47,418 nucleotides of DNA from an uncultured Candidatus Actinomarina sp. (GTDB lineage: Bacteria > Actinomycetota > Acidimicrobiia > Actinomarinales > Actinomarinaceae). This document shows, piece after piece, positions 8,120 to 19,085 of this stretch. Under the pieces are notes generated by a model that was given only the letters and a program-made list of their open reading frames with translations, made no database searches and was not told where the DNA came from. Position numbers and translations under genes: made by a program. The DNA lies in NCBI GenBank assembly GCA_902565645.1, contig CACFFJ010000007.1, positions 1-47,418 of the forward strand, given 5' to 3'. Numbering within the stretch: position 1 is the stretch's first letter; each line of letters starts with the position of its first letter.

Positions 8120-10618
8120 ATGATTATTCTTATTGATGGGTTCAGTGTTGCTTTTAGAGCATTCTATGCGTTACCTGAAACACTTATGACTTCTGAAGGA
8201 ACCCCTACAAATCTTATACATGGATTTCTTTCAATGATTAATAAAGTTATTAACGAATATAAGTCTGAGCAACTGATTGTTGCATGGGACTTACCAGGTA
8301 AAACTTTTAGGAATGATATTTACGAAGAATACAAAGCAAATAGATCTCCTGCGCCAGATAATTTTAAAGTACAGATACCTCTTTTATTTGATTTATTAGA
8401 TGCATTTAATATTCCTCAGATTTCAGAGTCAGGCTATGAAGCTGATGACGTTCTTGGTTCTTTGGCAAAAAAATATAATGAAAAAAACCAAGAAGTATTG
8501 ATTGTTACAGGTGACAGAGATACTTTTCAATTAATATCAAAAAATACAAAAATTCTTTACACAAAAAAAGGCATTTCAGAAACAGACATAGTTGATGAAA
8601 AATTTTTCAATAATAAATATGGATTCAAAACAGATCAATATGTTGAATACTTAGCGCTAAAAGGAGACCCTTCTGATAATATTCCAGGTTTAGCTGGTGT
8701 TGGAGAAAAAACAGCAACTTCACTATTAAAAAAATATAAAACAATTGAAGGGATTTATAAAAATTTAACTGATTTAACACCTAAAATTAAAAAATCATTT
8801 GAAGAAAATAAAGAAATATTAAACACTAGCAAAGAACTAGCGACTATTAAAACAGATTTAAAAATAGAATTACCAAAAATTAAGTTAAAGGATACAGCAT
8901 ATTTCTCTGACGAACTTTTAGAGGCTTCTCAAGATAAAGTAAAAAAGCTTGAATTAAATAAATATATAAAAATAAATACACAGAATGAAGAAAGTCATGA
9001 AAATATGATCAATGAAGATTTAATAAGTACAGATAAATTAACAGGTTTACAGTTAATTTTTAGTTTTGAAGACACAATTTATTTTATAAATTCAAAAAAC
9101 TATGGAAAATATTTAGGTAATTTATCAAAATTAGATAATTTCATAACTTTAAACTCACAAAAACTAATAAATCAGATTGATGAACAAGTTAAAAATTTAG
9201 ATTTTGATGCATATGATTGCATGTTATTTCTAAAAGATCCAAGTATTAGGCCTGATAGCTTATTAAATATTTCAAAACATTTAGACAGAACTTCAAAAAT
9301 TACAAATAAGTCAGATGTAATTGATTACATTAAATTTTTTAAAAACCATTTCTTATTAATAAGTAAGGAAGTAGAAGCTTTTAAAAATGACAATAAACTT
9401 TTAAGAATTTATAAAGATTTAGACTTTCCATTATTAGAAATATTAAATTCTATGAATAAAAAAGGAGTCAAGGTATCTAAAACGAACATAGATAAATTAT
9501 CAAAAGAAATAAATAAAAAGTTAGATTTATTTGATATGGAAATAAAAAAGATTACAAATAAAGATTTTAATTTAAATTCACCTAAACAATTGTCTGAAAT
9601 ATTGTATGTTGATATGAAGTATCCAGTAATTAAAAAAACCCCAAAAGGCGCTCCCTCAACAGATGCTTCAGTCTTAGAAGAATTATCAAAATCACATGAA
9701 CTGCCAAAACTAATTTTAAAATATAGAGAGTTTGAAAAGCTTAGATCGACATACATTGAAGGATTGAAAAATGAACTTGTGAAAAATAGAGTTCATACAT
9801 CTTACAATTTGTTTGGAACAACTACTGGAAGACTTTCATCTGAAAAGCCAAATTTACAAAATATTCCTAATAAAACAGCAATAGGTCAAAGAATTAGAGA
9901 ATTTTTTATAGCAGATTCCAATCATTCATTTATTGTTGCTGATTATTCACAAATTGAATTAAGAGTACTTGCGCATTTAAGTAAAGATAAAAATATGATT
10001 AGCATGTTAAAAGACAGAGATACAGACATCCATTCTGAAACAGCTGCTCGAATATTTAATACTGACATAGGTTCTGTTTCAAAAGACATGAGGAGAAAAG
10101 CAAAAGAAGTAAATTTTGGATTAATTTACGGAATGGAGTCTTTTGGTTTATCTAAAAGTCTGGATATTTCGAAAAAAGAAGCAACAGAACTAATTGATTC
10201 TTATTTCAATCAATTTCCTAAGATAAAAGGATATCTAGATTCTATTGTAAAAAATGCAGAAAAATCTACCTTTACTGAAACACTCTATGGAAGAAAAAGA
10301 TTTATTAGAGAATTAGCTTCTTCTAATTTTCAATTAAAAGCTATGGGAAAAAGAATTGCAATGAATGCACCTATACAAGGGACAGCGTCAGATATTATGA
10401 AAATTGCCATGATTAAGATTCAAGATAAGATTGCTAAATTAAATTCTACTGATATATTGTTACAAATTCATGATGAGATCATTATTCAAACTCCAGACAA
10501 TATAGCAACCAAAACAGCTAAATTAGTACAAAAAGAAATGGAAAATGCAACCACTTTGGATGTTCCTTTATATGTAGATATAAAACAAAATAAAAATTTA
10601 TCTAATTTTAATAATTAG
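8120..10618 (+). CDS. polA: DNA polymerase I
   Basis: PolA removes primers and fills gaps in replication and excision repair. Residues 1-255 form the 5'-3' exonuclease (DGFSVAFRAFYALP, VTGDRDTFQL, LKGDPSDNIPGLAGVGEKTA). Residues about 290-440 correspond to the 3'-5' exonuclease fold but lack recognisable catalytic DxE residues, so proofreading is probably absent, as in other actinobacterial PolA. The polymerase domain has motif A DYSQIELRVLAHLS (about 608), the O-helix RRKAKEVNFGLIYG (about 658) and motif C QIHDEIII (about 785). Length 832 is slightly short. rpsA follows after 66 bases, the order seen in mycobacteria. Confidence 0.98.
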   Translation: MIILIDGFSVAFRAFYALPETLMTSEGTPTNLIHGFLSMINKVINEYKSEQLIVAWDLPGKTFRNDIYEEYKANRSPAPDNFKVQIPLLFDLLDAFNIPQISESGYEADDVLGSLAKKYNEKNQEVLIVTGDRDTFQLISKNTKILYTKKGISETDIVDEKFFNNKYGFKTDQYVEYLALKGDPSDNIPGLAGVGEKTATSLLKKYKTIEGIYKNLTDLTPKIKKSFEENKEILNTSKELATIKTDLKIELPKIKLKDTAYFSDELLEASQDKVKKLELNKYIKINTQNEESHENMINEDLISTDKLTGLQLIFSFEDTIYFINSKNYGKYLGNLSKLDNFITLNSQKLINQIDEQVKNLDFDAYDCMLFLKDPSIRPDSLLNISKHLDRTSKITNKSDVIDYIKFFKNHFLLISKEVEAFKNDNKLLRIYKDLDFPLLEILNSMNKKGVKVSKTNIDKLSKEINKKLDLFDMEIKKITNKDFNLNSPKQLSEILYVDMKYPVIKKTPKGAPSTDASVLEELSKSHELPKLILKYREFEKLRSTYIEGLKNELVKNRVHTSYNLFGTTTGRLSSEKPNLQNIPNKTAIGQRIREFFIADSNHSFIVADYSQIELRVLAHLSKDKNMISMLKDRDTDIHSETAARIFNTDIGSVSKDMRRKAKEVNFGLIYGMESFGLSKSLDISKKEATELIDSYFNQFPKIKGYLDSIVKNAEKSTFTETLYGRKRFIRELASSNFQLKAMGKRIAMNAPIQGTASDIMKIAMIKIQDKIAKLNSTDILLQIHDEIIIQTPDNIATKTAKLVQKEMENATTLDVPLYVDIKQNKNLSNFNN

Positions 10619-10684
10619 TTTGTAAATATCCTAGATATGTTATTCTAAAGGTCGCAATACTATGATAGGAAAAATTTATAAATT

Positions 10685-11971
10685 ATGAATGATGATTCAA
10701 TTAAAGAGTCTCTTCCTACAAATGTCGTTGATATTCCTGATGATGTTAGACCTGAAGATTTTCCAGAATTATTAGAAAAAACAATTGTTTCTTTTAATAC
10801 AGGAGATGTAATTGAAGGGACAATTGTTCGTATTGATAGAAATGAAATTATGGTTGACGTCGGATACAAATCTGAAGGAATAATCCCCTTAAGAGAATTA
10901 ACAGTAAGAAAATCTTCAAATCCAAATGAATTAGTTAAAGAAGGAGAAAGAATTAAAGCACTAGTCCTAGACAAAGAAGATGATGAAGGGAGATTAGTTC
11001 TTTCAGCTAAAAGAGCAGTATTTGAAAAAGTTTGGGGAGATATACAAGAAATATCAGTTAATAATAAATCAATAAAGGGTACTGTGATTGAAGCCGTCAA
11101 AGGCGGTTTAATAATTGACATTGGTGTCAGGGGTTTTCTACCAGCGTCCCTTATTGATGTCAGAAGAGTAAAAGAATTGGATTCGTATATTGGCGAAGAA
11201 ATAGAAGCCAAGATTTTAGAACTGGATAGACAAAGAAACAATATAGTACTCTCAAGAAAAGCACACCTCGAAGAAGAAATGTCAGAAGAAAGACAAGGGT
11301 TCCTTGAAGACCTTGAGGTTGGAGATATAAAAGAGGGAAGTATTTCTTCTATTGTTAATTTCGGAGCTTTTGTAGACATTGGAGGTATGGATGGGCTTGT
11401 ACATGTATCAGAGCTTTCTTGGAGGCATGTCGAAAATCCAAATGAGATTGTTAAAGTAGGTGACAAAGTAACAGTAAAAGTTTTAGAGATCGATAATGAA
11501 AAGGAAAGGATTTCACTATCGATAAAACAAGTTACAGAAGATCCTTGGTTAGATTTTGAATTATCCTTTAAAGAAAACGATGTAGTAGAGGGTGAAGTAA
11601 CAAAAGTCGTTCCATTTGGTGCTTTTGTAACAATTGGTAAAGGTGTTGAAGGATTGGTTCATGTAACAGAAATTTCACAAGAAAAAGTAGATTCTCCTGA
11701 ATTAACATTAGCAATCGGTCAAAAAGTTCAAGTTAAAATTATAGAGTTAGATATTCCAAAAAGAAGAGTTAATTTATCTATTAAACAAGCTGATCCAAAC
11801 TGGGTTGAGGTAGAAGAAGAGAAAAATACTCCAAAAACTCATTCAACAGAATCAGATGAGAATAAAAATAATGATGATCAAAAATCAACACGTCAAAAAG
11901 TTGAAGGTGTAGACGAATCTTTAGATAATATACTCAAGGAACTAAAAGATCGCGGGATAGGGAATACTTAA
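10685..11971 (+). CDS. rpsA: 30S ribosomal protein S1
   Basis: S1 binds mRNA on the small ribosomal subunit. Four S1 RNA-binding repeats are visible, beginning near residues 37 (GDVIEGTIVRI), 124 (IKGTVIEAVKGGLI), 210 (GDIKEGSISSIVNFGAFVDI) and 295 (NDVVEGEVTKVVPFGAFVTI), followed by a charged tail. Four repeats and 428 residues fit actinobacterial S1, though slightly shorter than the usual 480. The upstream 66 bases contain TATTCT (10641) and TATGAT (10661) hexamers and an AGGA about 14 bases before the ATG, so this gene probably has a short leader rather than a leaderless start. Confidence 0.97.
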   Translation: MNDDSIKESLPTNVVDIPDDVRPEDFPELLEKTIVSFNTGDVIEGTIVRIDRNEIMVDVGYKSEGIIPLRELTVRKSSNPNELVKEGERIKALVLDKEDDEGRLVLSAKRAVFEKVWGDIQEISVNNKSIKGTVIEAVKGGLIIDIGVRGFLPASLIDVRRVKELDSYIGEEIEAKILELDRQRNNIVLSRKAHLEEEMSEERQGFLEDLEVGDIKEGSISSIVNFGAFVDIGGMDGLVHVSELSWRHVENPNEIVKVGDKVTVKVLEIDNEKERISLSIKQVTEDPWLDFELSFKENDVVEGEVTKVVPFGAFVTIGKGVEGLVHVTEISQEKVDSPELTLAIGQKVQVKIIELDIPKRRVNLSIKQADPNWVEVEEEKNTPKTHSTESDENKNNDDQKSTRQKVEGVDESLDNILKELKDRGIGNT

Positions 11972-11999
11972 GAATATAGATTTAAAATTTATTTGTACT

Positions 12000-12005
12000 T
12001 ATTCT
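12000..12005 (+). promoter_or_regulatory. Candidate -10 hexamer for coaE (TATTCT)
   Basis: TATTCT is followed by seven bases and the coaE ATG at 12013, without a Shine-Dalgarno sequence. This is weaker than the TAAAAT/TATAAT cases. Confidence 0.35.
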
Positions 12006-12012
12006 TAAACCT

Positions 12013-12570
12013 ATGGACAGAAAAGTAACAATAATAACTGGACCAATAGGTAGCGGCAAGTCAACGGTGTTATCGATTTTAAGCGAATTAGGCTATGAAA
12101 CAACTGATTTAGATAAAATATCAAATCAAATATTGGTAAGTAATGAATCTTATGAATTTTTATTAAAAAATTTCCCCAAGTCAATAAAAGATGGAAATGT
12201 TGTTAAAGAAAATATTGCTAAAATTGTATTTAGTAATAAAGAAAAATTAAATAAATTAGAAGAATTTCTACATCCAAAAATATTAAATAAACTAAATGAA
12301 ATAATTAATAAAAGTAAGGGACAGCTTTTTGTTGAAGTATCAGCTCCAAAAAATATATATAAAGATTTTAATACGATAGTTATTTGGGCTACAGAGAATG
12401 AAAGAATAGAGAGACTCATATCTAGAGGAATGAATAAAGAAGATATTGATAACAGGATTAAGACACAACCGAGTGATGAATGGTGGCTTTCATTAGGTGA
12501 AGTTTTAGAAAATGACAATATAGAAGATTTAAAAGAAAAGATTATAAATTTAATATCCAATCATGAATAA
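12013..12570 (+). CDS. coaE: Dephospho-CoA kinase
   Basis: CoaE phosphorylates the ribose 3'-hydroxyl of dephospho-CoA, the last step of coenzyme A synthesis. The P-loop GPIGSGKST lies at residues 10-18, followed by the family's TDLDKISNQIL segment; FLHPKIL and the lid segment ERLISRGMNKEDIDNRI also fit. Length 185 is typical of the single-domain enzyme; the C-terminal GrpB-like domain found in mycobacterial CoaE is absent. The stop overlaps the uvrB start by 8 bases (ATGAATAA). The position between rpsA and uvrB is the standard actinobacterial one. Confidence 0.93.
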   Translation: MDRKVTIITGPIGSGKSTVLSILSELGYETTDLDKISNQILVSNESYEFLLKNFPKSIKDGNVVKENIAKIVFSNKEKLNKLEEFLHPKILNKLNEIINKSKGQLFVEVSAPKNIYKDFNTIVIWATENERIERLISRGMNKEDIDNRIKTQPSDEWWLSLGEVLENDNIEDLKEKIINLISNHE

Positions 12571-14560
12571 ATTTGAAGTTATTTCTGATTTCAAGCCTCA
12601 AGGTGATCAACCTAAAGCTATTCGAAAATTAAAGAATGGGATTAAAAAAGGATATGATTTTCAAACATTAATGGGTATAACTGGCTCAGGAAAATCAGCA
12701 ACAATAGCATGGTTAATTGAAGAGCTCCAATTACCATCTTTGGTTTTAGCCCCTAATAAAGCTCTAGCAGCACAATTAGCTAACGAATTTAAACAATTTT
12801 TTCCAAATAATAGGGTTGAATATTTTGTTTCTTATTATGACTATTATCAGCCAGAAGCTTACGTTCCAAGGAGCGATACGTTCATAGAAAAAGATGCAAA
12901 TATAAATGAAGAAATAGATAGATTAAGACATTCTGCAACAAGTGCATTATTAATGAGGGAAGATGTAATTGTAGTTTCATCAGTTTCTTGTATATATGGT
13001 TTGGGATCTCCAGAAGAATATAAAAATAAAATTATACCAATTATTAAGGGTAAGGAAAATGATGTTGATAATTTGTTAGAAAAATTAGTGAAGCAACAAT
13101 ATATTAGAAATGACCTTGTAGTAACAAGAGGAAGTTTTAGATTAAAAGGAGACACCCTAGATATATTTCCTGTATATGAGGAATCTATTTTTAGGATAGA
13201 ATTTTTTGGTGATGAAATAGAAAGTATCTCAAAAATTAATCCAGTAACTGGTGAAATTATAGAAAAACTAAATGAAATAGCTATATTGCCAGCAACACAT
13301 TATGTCTCTTCTGAAGAAACTATAAAAAAAGCGATAATTCAAATTGAAAAAGATTTAAATAAACAAATTGAAAAATTTGAAAATAGTAACAAATTATTAG
13401 AAGCTCAAAGAATAAAACAAAGAACTATGTTTGATTTAGAAATGTTAAAGGAATTAGGTGTTTGTTCAGGTATTGAAAACTATTCAAGATATTTTGATGG
13501 AAGAAAACCTGGAGAGGCACCTAATACTTTAATTGATTTTTTTCCTAAAGAATTTCTAATGGTTGTTGATGAAAGTCATATTGCTATTCCGCAAATAAGA
13601 GGGCAATATGAAGGAGATAAATCAAGGAAAACAACATTAGTCGATTATGGATTCAGACTTCCAGCAGCACTTGACAACAGACCACTAAAATTTAAAGAAT
13701 GGGAAGATAAAGTATCAAAAACTATTCTAGTTTCCGCTACTCCAGGAAAATGGGAAAATGAAAATTCTAATGAATTTGTTGAACAGATTATAAGACCTAC
13801 CGGCCTTCTTGATCCGGAGGTAATTGTTAAACCTACAAAAAATCAGATTGAAGATTTATTACAAGAAATTGAATCTGTTGTAGAAAAGGGTAACAGGGTT
13901 TTAGTAACAACATTAACAAAAAAAATGAGTGAGTCGTTAAGTGATTATTTATTAAAAATGGGAGTAAAGACAAGGTATTTACATTCAGATATTGATACTT
14001 TAGAAAGAATAGAAATATTAAGGGATTTAAGAAAAGGAGAATTTGATGTATTAGTAGGAATTAATTTATTAAGAGAAGGATTGGATTTACCTGAAGTACA
14101 ACTAGTAGCAATAATGGATGCCGATAAAGAAGGATTCTTAAGGTCAGAAACAAGCTTAATACAAACAATTGGAAGAGCCGCAAGAAATAAAGATGGATAC
14201 GTAATCATGTATGCTGATAAAATGACAGATTCAATCAGTAAATCGGTAATAGAAACTAAAAGACGTAGAGAAATACAACTAGCTCACAATAAAAAATATA
14301 AAATAAAGCCTGAAACAATTAAAAAAGGTATATCAGATATCTTAGAAATAGTTGAAAAAAGTAGGTCTTCAAAAGAGAATATTAGTTATAAAACAGATAG
14401 TAATCTTAAGAATGCTTCAAGAAAAGATTTAATTAATATTTCAAAAGAAATTGAAAAGGAAATGCATCTAGCCGCTGATTTATTAGAGTTTGAAGTAGCA
14501 GCAAGATTAAGAGATGAACTAAAAGAAATTAAAAAAGAGATGTTGGAATTACCAGAATAA
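12563..14560 (+). CDS. uvrB: Excinuclease ABC subunit B
   Basis: UvrB verifies DNA damage and loads UvrC in nucleotide excision repair. It shows the P-loop GITGSGKSA (about residues 38-46), the beta-hairpin [20 protein letters not shown] (about 93-112) that grips DNA, the helicase motif DESH, the C-terminal helicase motifs [13 protein letters not shown] and QTIGRAARN, and a UVR domain in the last 40 residues that contacts UvrC. Length 665 is normal. The start overlaps coaE by 8 bases and the stop shares one base with the uvrA start (TAATG). Confidence 0.98.
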   Translation: MNKFEVISDFKPQGDQPKAIRKLKNGIKKGYDFQTLMGITGSGKSATIAWLIEELQLPSLVLAPNKALAAQLANEFKQFFPNNRVEYFVSYYDYYQPEAYVPRSDTFIEKDANINEEIDRLRHSATSALLMREDVIVVSSVSCIYGLGSPEEYKNKIIPIIKGKENDVDNLLEKLVKQQYIRNDLVVTRGSFRLKGDTLDIFPVYEESIFRIEFFGDEIESISKINPVTGEIIEKLNEIAILPATHYVSSEETIKKAIIQIEKDLNKQIEKFENSNKLLEAQRIKQRTMFDLEMLKELGVCSGIENYSRYFDGRKPGEAPNTLIDFFPKEFLMVVDESHIAIPQIRGQYEGDKSRKTTLVDYGFRLPAALDNRPLKFKEWEDKVSKTILVSATPGKWENENSNEFVEQIIRPTGLLDPEVIVKPTKNQIEDLLQEIESVVEKGNRVLVTTLTKKMSESLSDYLLKMGVKTRYLHSDIDTLERIEILRDLRKGEFDVLVGINLLREGLDLPEVQLVAIMDADKEGFLRSETSLIQTIGRAARNKDGYVIMYADKMTDSISKSVIETKRRREIQLAHNKKYKIKPETIKKGISDILEIVEKSRSSKENISYKTDSNLKNASRKDLINISKEIEKEMHLAADLLEFEVAARLRDELKEIKKEMLELPE

Positions 14561-17370
14561 TGACAAATAAATATTTGAAAGTAAAGGGTGCAAAAGAACA
14601 TAATTTAAAGAATATTTCTGTAGATATTCCTAAGAACAAATTTGTTGTAATTACTGGTTTATCTGGCTCAGGTAAATCTTCGCTTGCATTTGATACAATC
14701 TATGCAGAAGGTCAGAGAAGATATGTAGAAAGTCTATCTGCTTATGCTCGTCAATTCTTAGGCCAAATGGAAAAACCAAATGTTGAAAGTATAGAAGGGT
14801 TATCGCCAGCAATTGCGATAGACCAAAAAACTTCTTCAAGAAGTCCTAGGTCAACTGTAGGAACTGTTACAGAAGTACATGATTACCTGAGACTTTTATG
14901 GGCAAGAATTGGTATTAGTTATTGTCCTATATGTGGAACAAAAATAGAAAAACAATCAGTAGATTTTATTGTTAACCAAGTTATGGCTTTAGGGCGTGAC
15001 CTATATATAGAAATACTTGCACCTGTTGTGAAATCAAGAAAAGGTGAATTTGAAAGTTTATTTAAAGATTTATTAAATGATGGTTTTAGTAGAGCTTATA
15101 TAGATGGAGAATTAACAAGGTTAGATGAAGCTAAAAGATTAGATAGGTATTTTAATCACGATATATCAGTTGTAGTTGATAGAGTCAAAACTAAAAAAAC
15201 ACCGGGAAGAAGATTACCTCAATCTATCGAAACAGCATTAAATCTTGCGGATGGTGTATTAGATATAAAAATTGGTAATGAAATAAATAGTTTTAGTCAA
15301 AATTTAGGATGTCAAGAATGTGGTACCTCTTATGGTGAACTTGAGCCAAGAGATTTTTCTTTTAACTCACCTTTTGGAGCTTGTGAATTTTGCAATGGGT
15401 TAGGAGTAAAATACGAAATTGATGAAAACCTATTGCTAAAAGATACTACTCTTTCAATAAATGAAAATGTATTTCCTGAAATGTCATACAGGAGATATTT
15501 TAGAGCCCAAGTAAATGGTGTATGTGATTATTTTCAAATTCCTAAAGATATCTCTTATGAAGAATTAACAAATAACGATAAAGATATTCTTCTGTATGGC
15601 TCTGATGGAATTAAGACACCTATAAATTATACAAATAGATTTGGAAATAAAAGAACTTGGGAAAGAGAGTTTCCAGGCGTCATTCCTTTATTTAAAAGAA
15701 TTTATGAAGAAACAAACTCTGATAAAAAAAGAGATCATTATATGCAATTCATGAGAGAGCTTCCTTGTGGTGAGTGTGAGGGTGAAAGACTTAATGAAAG
15801 ATCAAGAAAAGTAAAAGTAAAATCATTAACCCTTGGTGAGTTTAACAAACTTTCTATTAAAAAAGCACATGATGTAATTAAAAAATTAAAGCTTACTGGT
15901 AATTCTAAAGATATAGCAGAAGCAATAATTAGAGAAATTAAAGAAAGACTTAGTTTTCTAAATGAAGTTGGTTTAGGCTATCTTCAATTAAATAGAGGAG
16001 CTGCAACACTATCAGGTGGTGAGGCACAGAGAATAAGATTAGCAACACAAATTGGTTCACGTTTAACAGGGGTGTTATATGTTTTAGATGAACCATCTAT
16101 TGGTCTGCATCAATCAGACAATAAAAAGTTAATTGATACATTAATGAAATTACGTAATTTAGGTAACACCGTACTTGTAGTTGAACACGATGAAGAAACT
16201 ATGAAAAATTCAGATTACTTAATTGATATTGGATGGGGAGCTGGTGAAGATGGTGGAAATATAGTAGCTGCTGGAGAATGGGAAGTAATAAAAAATAATA
16301 AAAAATCAATTACTGGACAGTATTTATCAGGAAAACAAAAAGTACCATATCCAAAAGTTAGGAGAAATGGGAATAATGGAAAAATTGTGATCAGAGGAGC
16401 TAAAGAAAATAATTTAAAAAATATAACAGCTGAATTCCCACTTGGAAGATTTATTTCAGTAACAGGAGTTTCCGGAAGTGGCAAATCTACGCTTGTTTCA
16501 GAAATCCTAGCTAAAACTATTCAAAATGAATTCACAATAAAAAATTGGAATCCACCTGGGGTTCATAAAAGTGTTAGTGGAATTAATTTTATTGATAAAC
16601 TTATTGAAATCGACCAATCTCCAATAGGTAGAACACCAAGATCAAATCCAGCTACATATTCTGGAGTTTTTGATATGATACGAAATCTTTATTCACAAAC
16701 TGAGGAATCTAAAATACGCGGTTACAAACCAGGTAGATTTTCATTCAATGTTCCTGGTGGAAGGTGTGAATTTTGCAAAGGTGATGGAACAATAAAAGTT
16801 GAAATGTACTTTTTACCAGATGTTTATGTAATGTGCGAAGACTGTGAAGGTTCAAGATATAATCCAGAGACTTTGAGTATTAAGTGGAAAGGGTATAGTA
16901 TTGCAGACATACTCGGTACAACTGTAGAGAATGCTTTAAAAATATTTGAGAACCAACCAAAAATTTACAGAATAATAAAAACACTAGATGATGTTGGTTT
17001 GTCTTATATAACATTAGGACAATCAGCTACTACTTTATCAGGTGGCGAAGCTCAAAGAGTAAAATTAGCTAAAGAACTAAGTAAAAGATCTACAGGCAAA
17101 ACAATGTACATTCTTGATGAGCCAACTACAGGATTACATTTCGCGGATGTCCAGAAACTTCTAGAAGTTTTACATATGTTGGTTGATAAAGGAAATACAG
17201 TTGTTGTAATAGAACATAATTTAGATGTAATAAAAAATTCAGATTGGATAATTGATCTTGGACCAGAAGGTGGAGAGCATGGAGGAAAAATAATATCTAC
17301 AGGCACACCAGAAAGTATTGTTAGAGAAAAAGAATCTTTGACTGGTAAACATTTAAAGTCAGTTTTATAA
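14560..17370 (+). CDS. uvrA: Excinuclease ABC subunit A
   Basis: UvrA is the damage-sensing ATPase of excision repair. Two ABC modules are seen: P-loop [12 protein letters not shown] near residue 33 with signature [12 protein letters not shown] near 485, and P-loop [11 protein letters not shown] near 637 with signature [12 protein letters not shown] near 824. Zinc-binding CxxC pairs occur near 120, 251-278 and 737-762. Length 936 is full. It is coupled to uvrB by a one-base overlap, and uvrC begins directly after its stop, so the three excinuclease subunits form one unit. Confidence 0.98.
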   Translation: MTNKYLKVKGAKEHNLKNISVDIPKNKFVVITGLSGSGKSSLAFDTIYAEGQRRYVESLSAYARQFLGQMEKPNVESIEGLSPAIAIDQKTSSRSPRSTVGTVTEVHDYLRLLWARIGISYCPICGTKIEKQSVDFIVNQVMALGRDLYIEILAPVVKSRKGEFESLFKDLLNDGFSRAYIDGELTRLDEAKRLDRYFNHDISVVVDRVKTKKTPGRRLPQSIETALNLADGVLDIKIGNEINSFSQNLGCQECGTSYGELEPRDFSFNSPFGACEFCNGLGVKYEIDENLLLKDTTLSINENVFPEMSYRRYFRAQVNGVCDYFQIPKDISYEELTNNDKDILLYGSDGIKTPINYTNRFGNKRTWEREFPGVIPLFKRIYEETNSDKKRDHYMQFMRELPCGECEGERLNERSRKVKVKSLTLGEFNKLSIKKAHDVIKKLKLTGNSKDIAEAIIREIKERLSFLNEVGLGYLQLNRGAATLSGGEAQRIRLATQIGSRLTGVLYVLDEPSIGLHQSDNKKLIDTLMKLRNLGNTVLVVEHDEETMKNSDYLIDIGWGAGEDGGNIVAAGEWEVIKNNKKSITGQYLSGKQKVPYPKVRRNGNNGKIVIRGAKENNLKNITAEFPLGRFISVTGVSGSGKSTLVSEILAKTIQNEFTIKNWNPPGVHKSVSGINFIDKLIEIDQSPIGRTPRSNPATYSGVFDMIRNLYSQTEESKIRGYKPGRFSFNVPGGRCEFCKGDGTIKVEMYFLPDVYVMCEDCEGSRYNPETLSIKWKGYSIADILGTTVENALKIFENQPKIYRIIKTLDDVGLSYITLGQSATTLSGGEAQRVKLAKELSKRSTGKTMYILDEPTTGLHFADVQKLLEVLHMLVDKGNTVVVIEHNLDVIKNSDWIIDLGPEGGEHGGKIISTGTPESIVREKESLTGKHLKSVL

Positions 17371-19017
17371 ATGGAAAAAATAAACACAAAAGAAATTCCA
17401 AATGAGCCTGGGATTTATGTATTTAAAGATAAGTATGAAGAACCCTTATATGTTGGAAAAGCAAAAAATTTAAGAAAAAGAGTTCCATCTTACTTTTCAA
17501 AACAAAGTTCATGGAAAATCAAAAGATTAATCTTAGAAGCCAAAGAAGTCAGTTTTGTTGTAGCGAAGAATGAAGCAGATGCCTTGCTAGCAGAATATTC
17601 ATTCATACAAGAATACAAGCCAAAATATAATGTGCAGTTTAAAGACGATAAATCATACCCTTATATCACATTAACGAATGATGAATGGCCACGTGCTTAT
17701 ATTTCGAGAAAGATTAATTCAGAAAATAATAATTTTGGGCCATTCCCATTTGTCGGTTCAGCTAAGAGGTCTCTTGACCATCTAATAAATATATTTCCAG
17801 TAAGGACTTGCACTGATACGGTATTTAAAAGACATATAAAATTAAATAAAGCATGTTTGTTATACGATATTGATAAGTGCTCAGGACCATGTATAGGTGC
17901 TATAGATAAAAATGAATATATAGATCTAACTAAAAATATAACAAATTTTTACTCTGGTAAATCAGATAAATTCATAAATGAGAAAATAAGTGAAATGAAT
18001 TTATATTCTAAGAACCAAGAATACGAAAAAGCTAATGAAGCAAAGAAATTAATCGAGCATTTAGAAAATGCAAGAACAACTCAAACACTATTGGTTGAAA
18101 ATAAAAAATCTGTAGATGTATTAGGTATAGATATTGATAATCTTGACGTAGTTCTATCTTGTCTTCTAATAAGAAATGGAAGGATCATTGGTGAAGTAAA
18201 AAAAATTATTGAGCCATTAGATTCAGAAAAAATCAATGATTATTTACCTGAAGTTATACTCTCTATTTTTTCAGAAAATGAACCTTCTGTAGAAATACTT
18301 GTAAGTCACAACTTTCCTTATACAGATATTATTTCCAATGAATTATCCAATAAATGGTCAAAAAAGATAGAAGTTAATATACCAAAGAGAGGATGGAAAA
18401 AGGATTTATTAGATACTGCAATTATTGATGCAAAAGAATTAAGAAGGGTTGTGAATTTTAGAAGAAGAACGGATTTAGAATTTAGATCTCAATCACTTGA
18501 GCAACTAAAAAATAATCTTGGATTAAAGAACATACCTTACCGAATTGAAGCTTATGATATTTCAAATATTGGAGATAAGCACAGAACTGGCTCTATGGTT
18601 GTAATGGAGGATGGAATTTGTAAGCCATCTATGTATCGAAAATTTCATATTAAGTCTTTTAAAGGTCAAGATGATTTCAAATCAATGGAGGAAGTAATAT
18701 TTCGAAGATTAAAGAGATTAAATAAGAAAGATGAAAAAGATAAAAGTTTTAAAAAATTACCGGATCTAATTTTAGTTGATGGTGGAAAGGGGCAGCTTTC
18801 TTCAGCTCAAAGTATTATTGACCATTTTCAGTTAGATATTGAATTAATTGCCTTAGCTAAAAAAGAAGAAGAAGTTTTTTTACCAAACAGAAAATCAGGT
18901 TATATCTTAAACAAAGACTCAGAAGCTTTGTATTTATTACAGAACATAAGGGATGAAGCTCATAGATTTGCATTAGCAGAAAATAGAAGGCTTAGATTAA
19001 AAGATATTAGCAAATAA
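17371..19017 (+). CDS. uvrC: Excinuclease ABC subunit C lacking the C-terminal HhH domain
   Basis: UvrC makes both incisions in nucleotide excision repair. The GIY-YIG nuclease is at residues 10-90 (EPGIYVFKDKYEEPLYVGKA), followed by a cysteine-containing segment (RTCTDT, KACLLYDIDKCSGPC), a UVR domain near 205-235, and the RNase H-like nuclease from about 390 (RIEAYDISN, LILVDGGKGQLSSA, RDEAHRFAL). It ends about 10 residues after that last motif. The usual tandem helix-hairpin-helix region of 50-60 residues is missing, giving 548 residues instead of about 600. The ATG abuts the uvrA stop with no gap. Confidence 0.96.
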   Translation: MEKINTKEIPNEPGIYVFKDKYEEPLYVGKAKNLRKRVPSYFSKQSSWKIKRLILEAKEVSFVVAKNEADALLAEYSFIQEYKPKYNVQFKDDKSYPYITLTNDEWPRAYISRKINSENNNFGPFPFVGSAKRSLDHLINIFPVRTCTDTVFKRHIKLNKACLLYDIDKCSGPCIGAIDKNEYIDLTKNITNFYSGKSDKFINEKISEMNLYSKNQEYEKANEAKKLIEHLENARTTQTLLVENKKSVDVLGIDIDNLDVVLSCLLIRNGRIIGEVKKIIEPLDSEKINDYLPEVILSIFSENEPSVEILVSHNFPYTDIISNELSNKWSKKIEVNIPKRGWKKDLLDTAIIDAKELRRVVNFRRRTDLEFRSQSLEQLKNNLGLKNIPYRIEAYDISNIGDKHRTGSMVVMEDGICKPSMYRKFHIKSFKGQDDFKSMEEVIFRRLKRLNKKDEKDKSFKKLPDLILVDGGKGQLSSAQSIIDHFQLDIELIALAKKEEEVFLPNRKSGYILNKDSEALYLLQNIRDEAHRFALAENRRLRLKDISK

Positions 19018-19061
19018 ACTTCATTTAAAAAGAAATTTCTACCATCTAAATTTGGTGTAAT

Positions 19062-19067
19062 TAGAAT
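19062..19067 (+). promoter_or_regulatory. Candidate -10 hexamer upstream of rapZ (TAGAAT)
   Basis: TAGAAT lies 18 bases before the rapZ TTG, placing transcription start at about the Shine-Dalgarno sequence. This gene would have a short leader instead of being leaderless. Confidence 0.35.
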
Positions 19068-19073
19068 ACAACT

Positions 19074-19080
19074 AAAGGAG
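19074..19080 (+). promoter_or_regulatory. Shine-Dalgarno AAAGGAG deciding the rapZ TTG start
   Basis: AAAGGAG is followed by five bases and TTG at 19086. It is one of the few strong ribosome-binding sites in the window, and it fixes a TTG start directly before the conserved IKRPEVLLLVGMSGAGRS opening. Confidence 0.7.
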
Positions 19081-19085
19081 AATAG

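Noticed and set aside
10660-11466. Long antisense open frame (268 codons) opposite rpsA
   Set aside because: The product is serine/threonine/leucine-rich and has no motif; it mirrors the codon pattern of the S1 repeats. It is a shadow of rpsA.
19018-19085. Possible terminator or missing UvrC domain downstream of uvrC
   Set aside because: Only a short AGAAATTTCT palindrome without a stable GC stem is present, and no frame encodes helix-hairpin-helix sequence.
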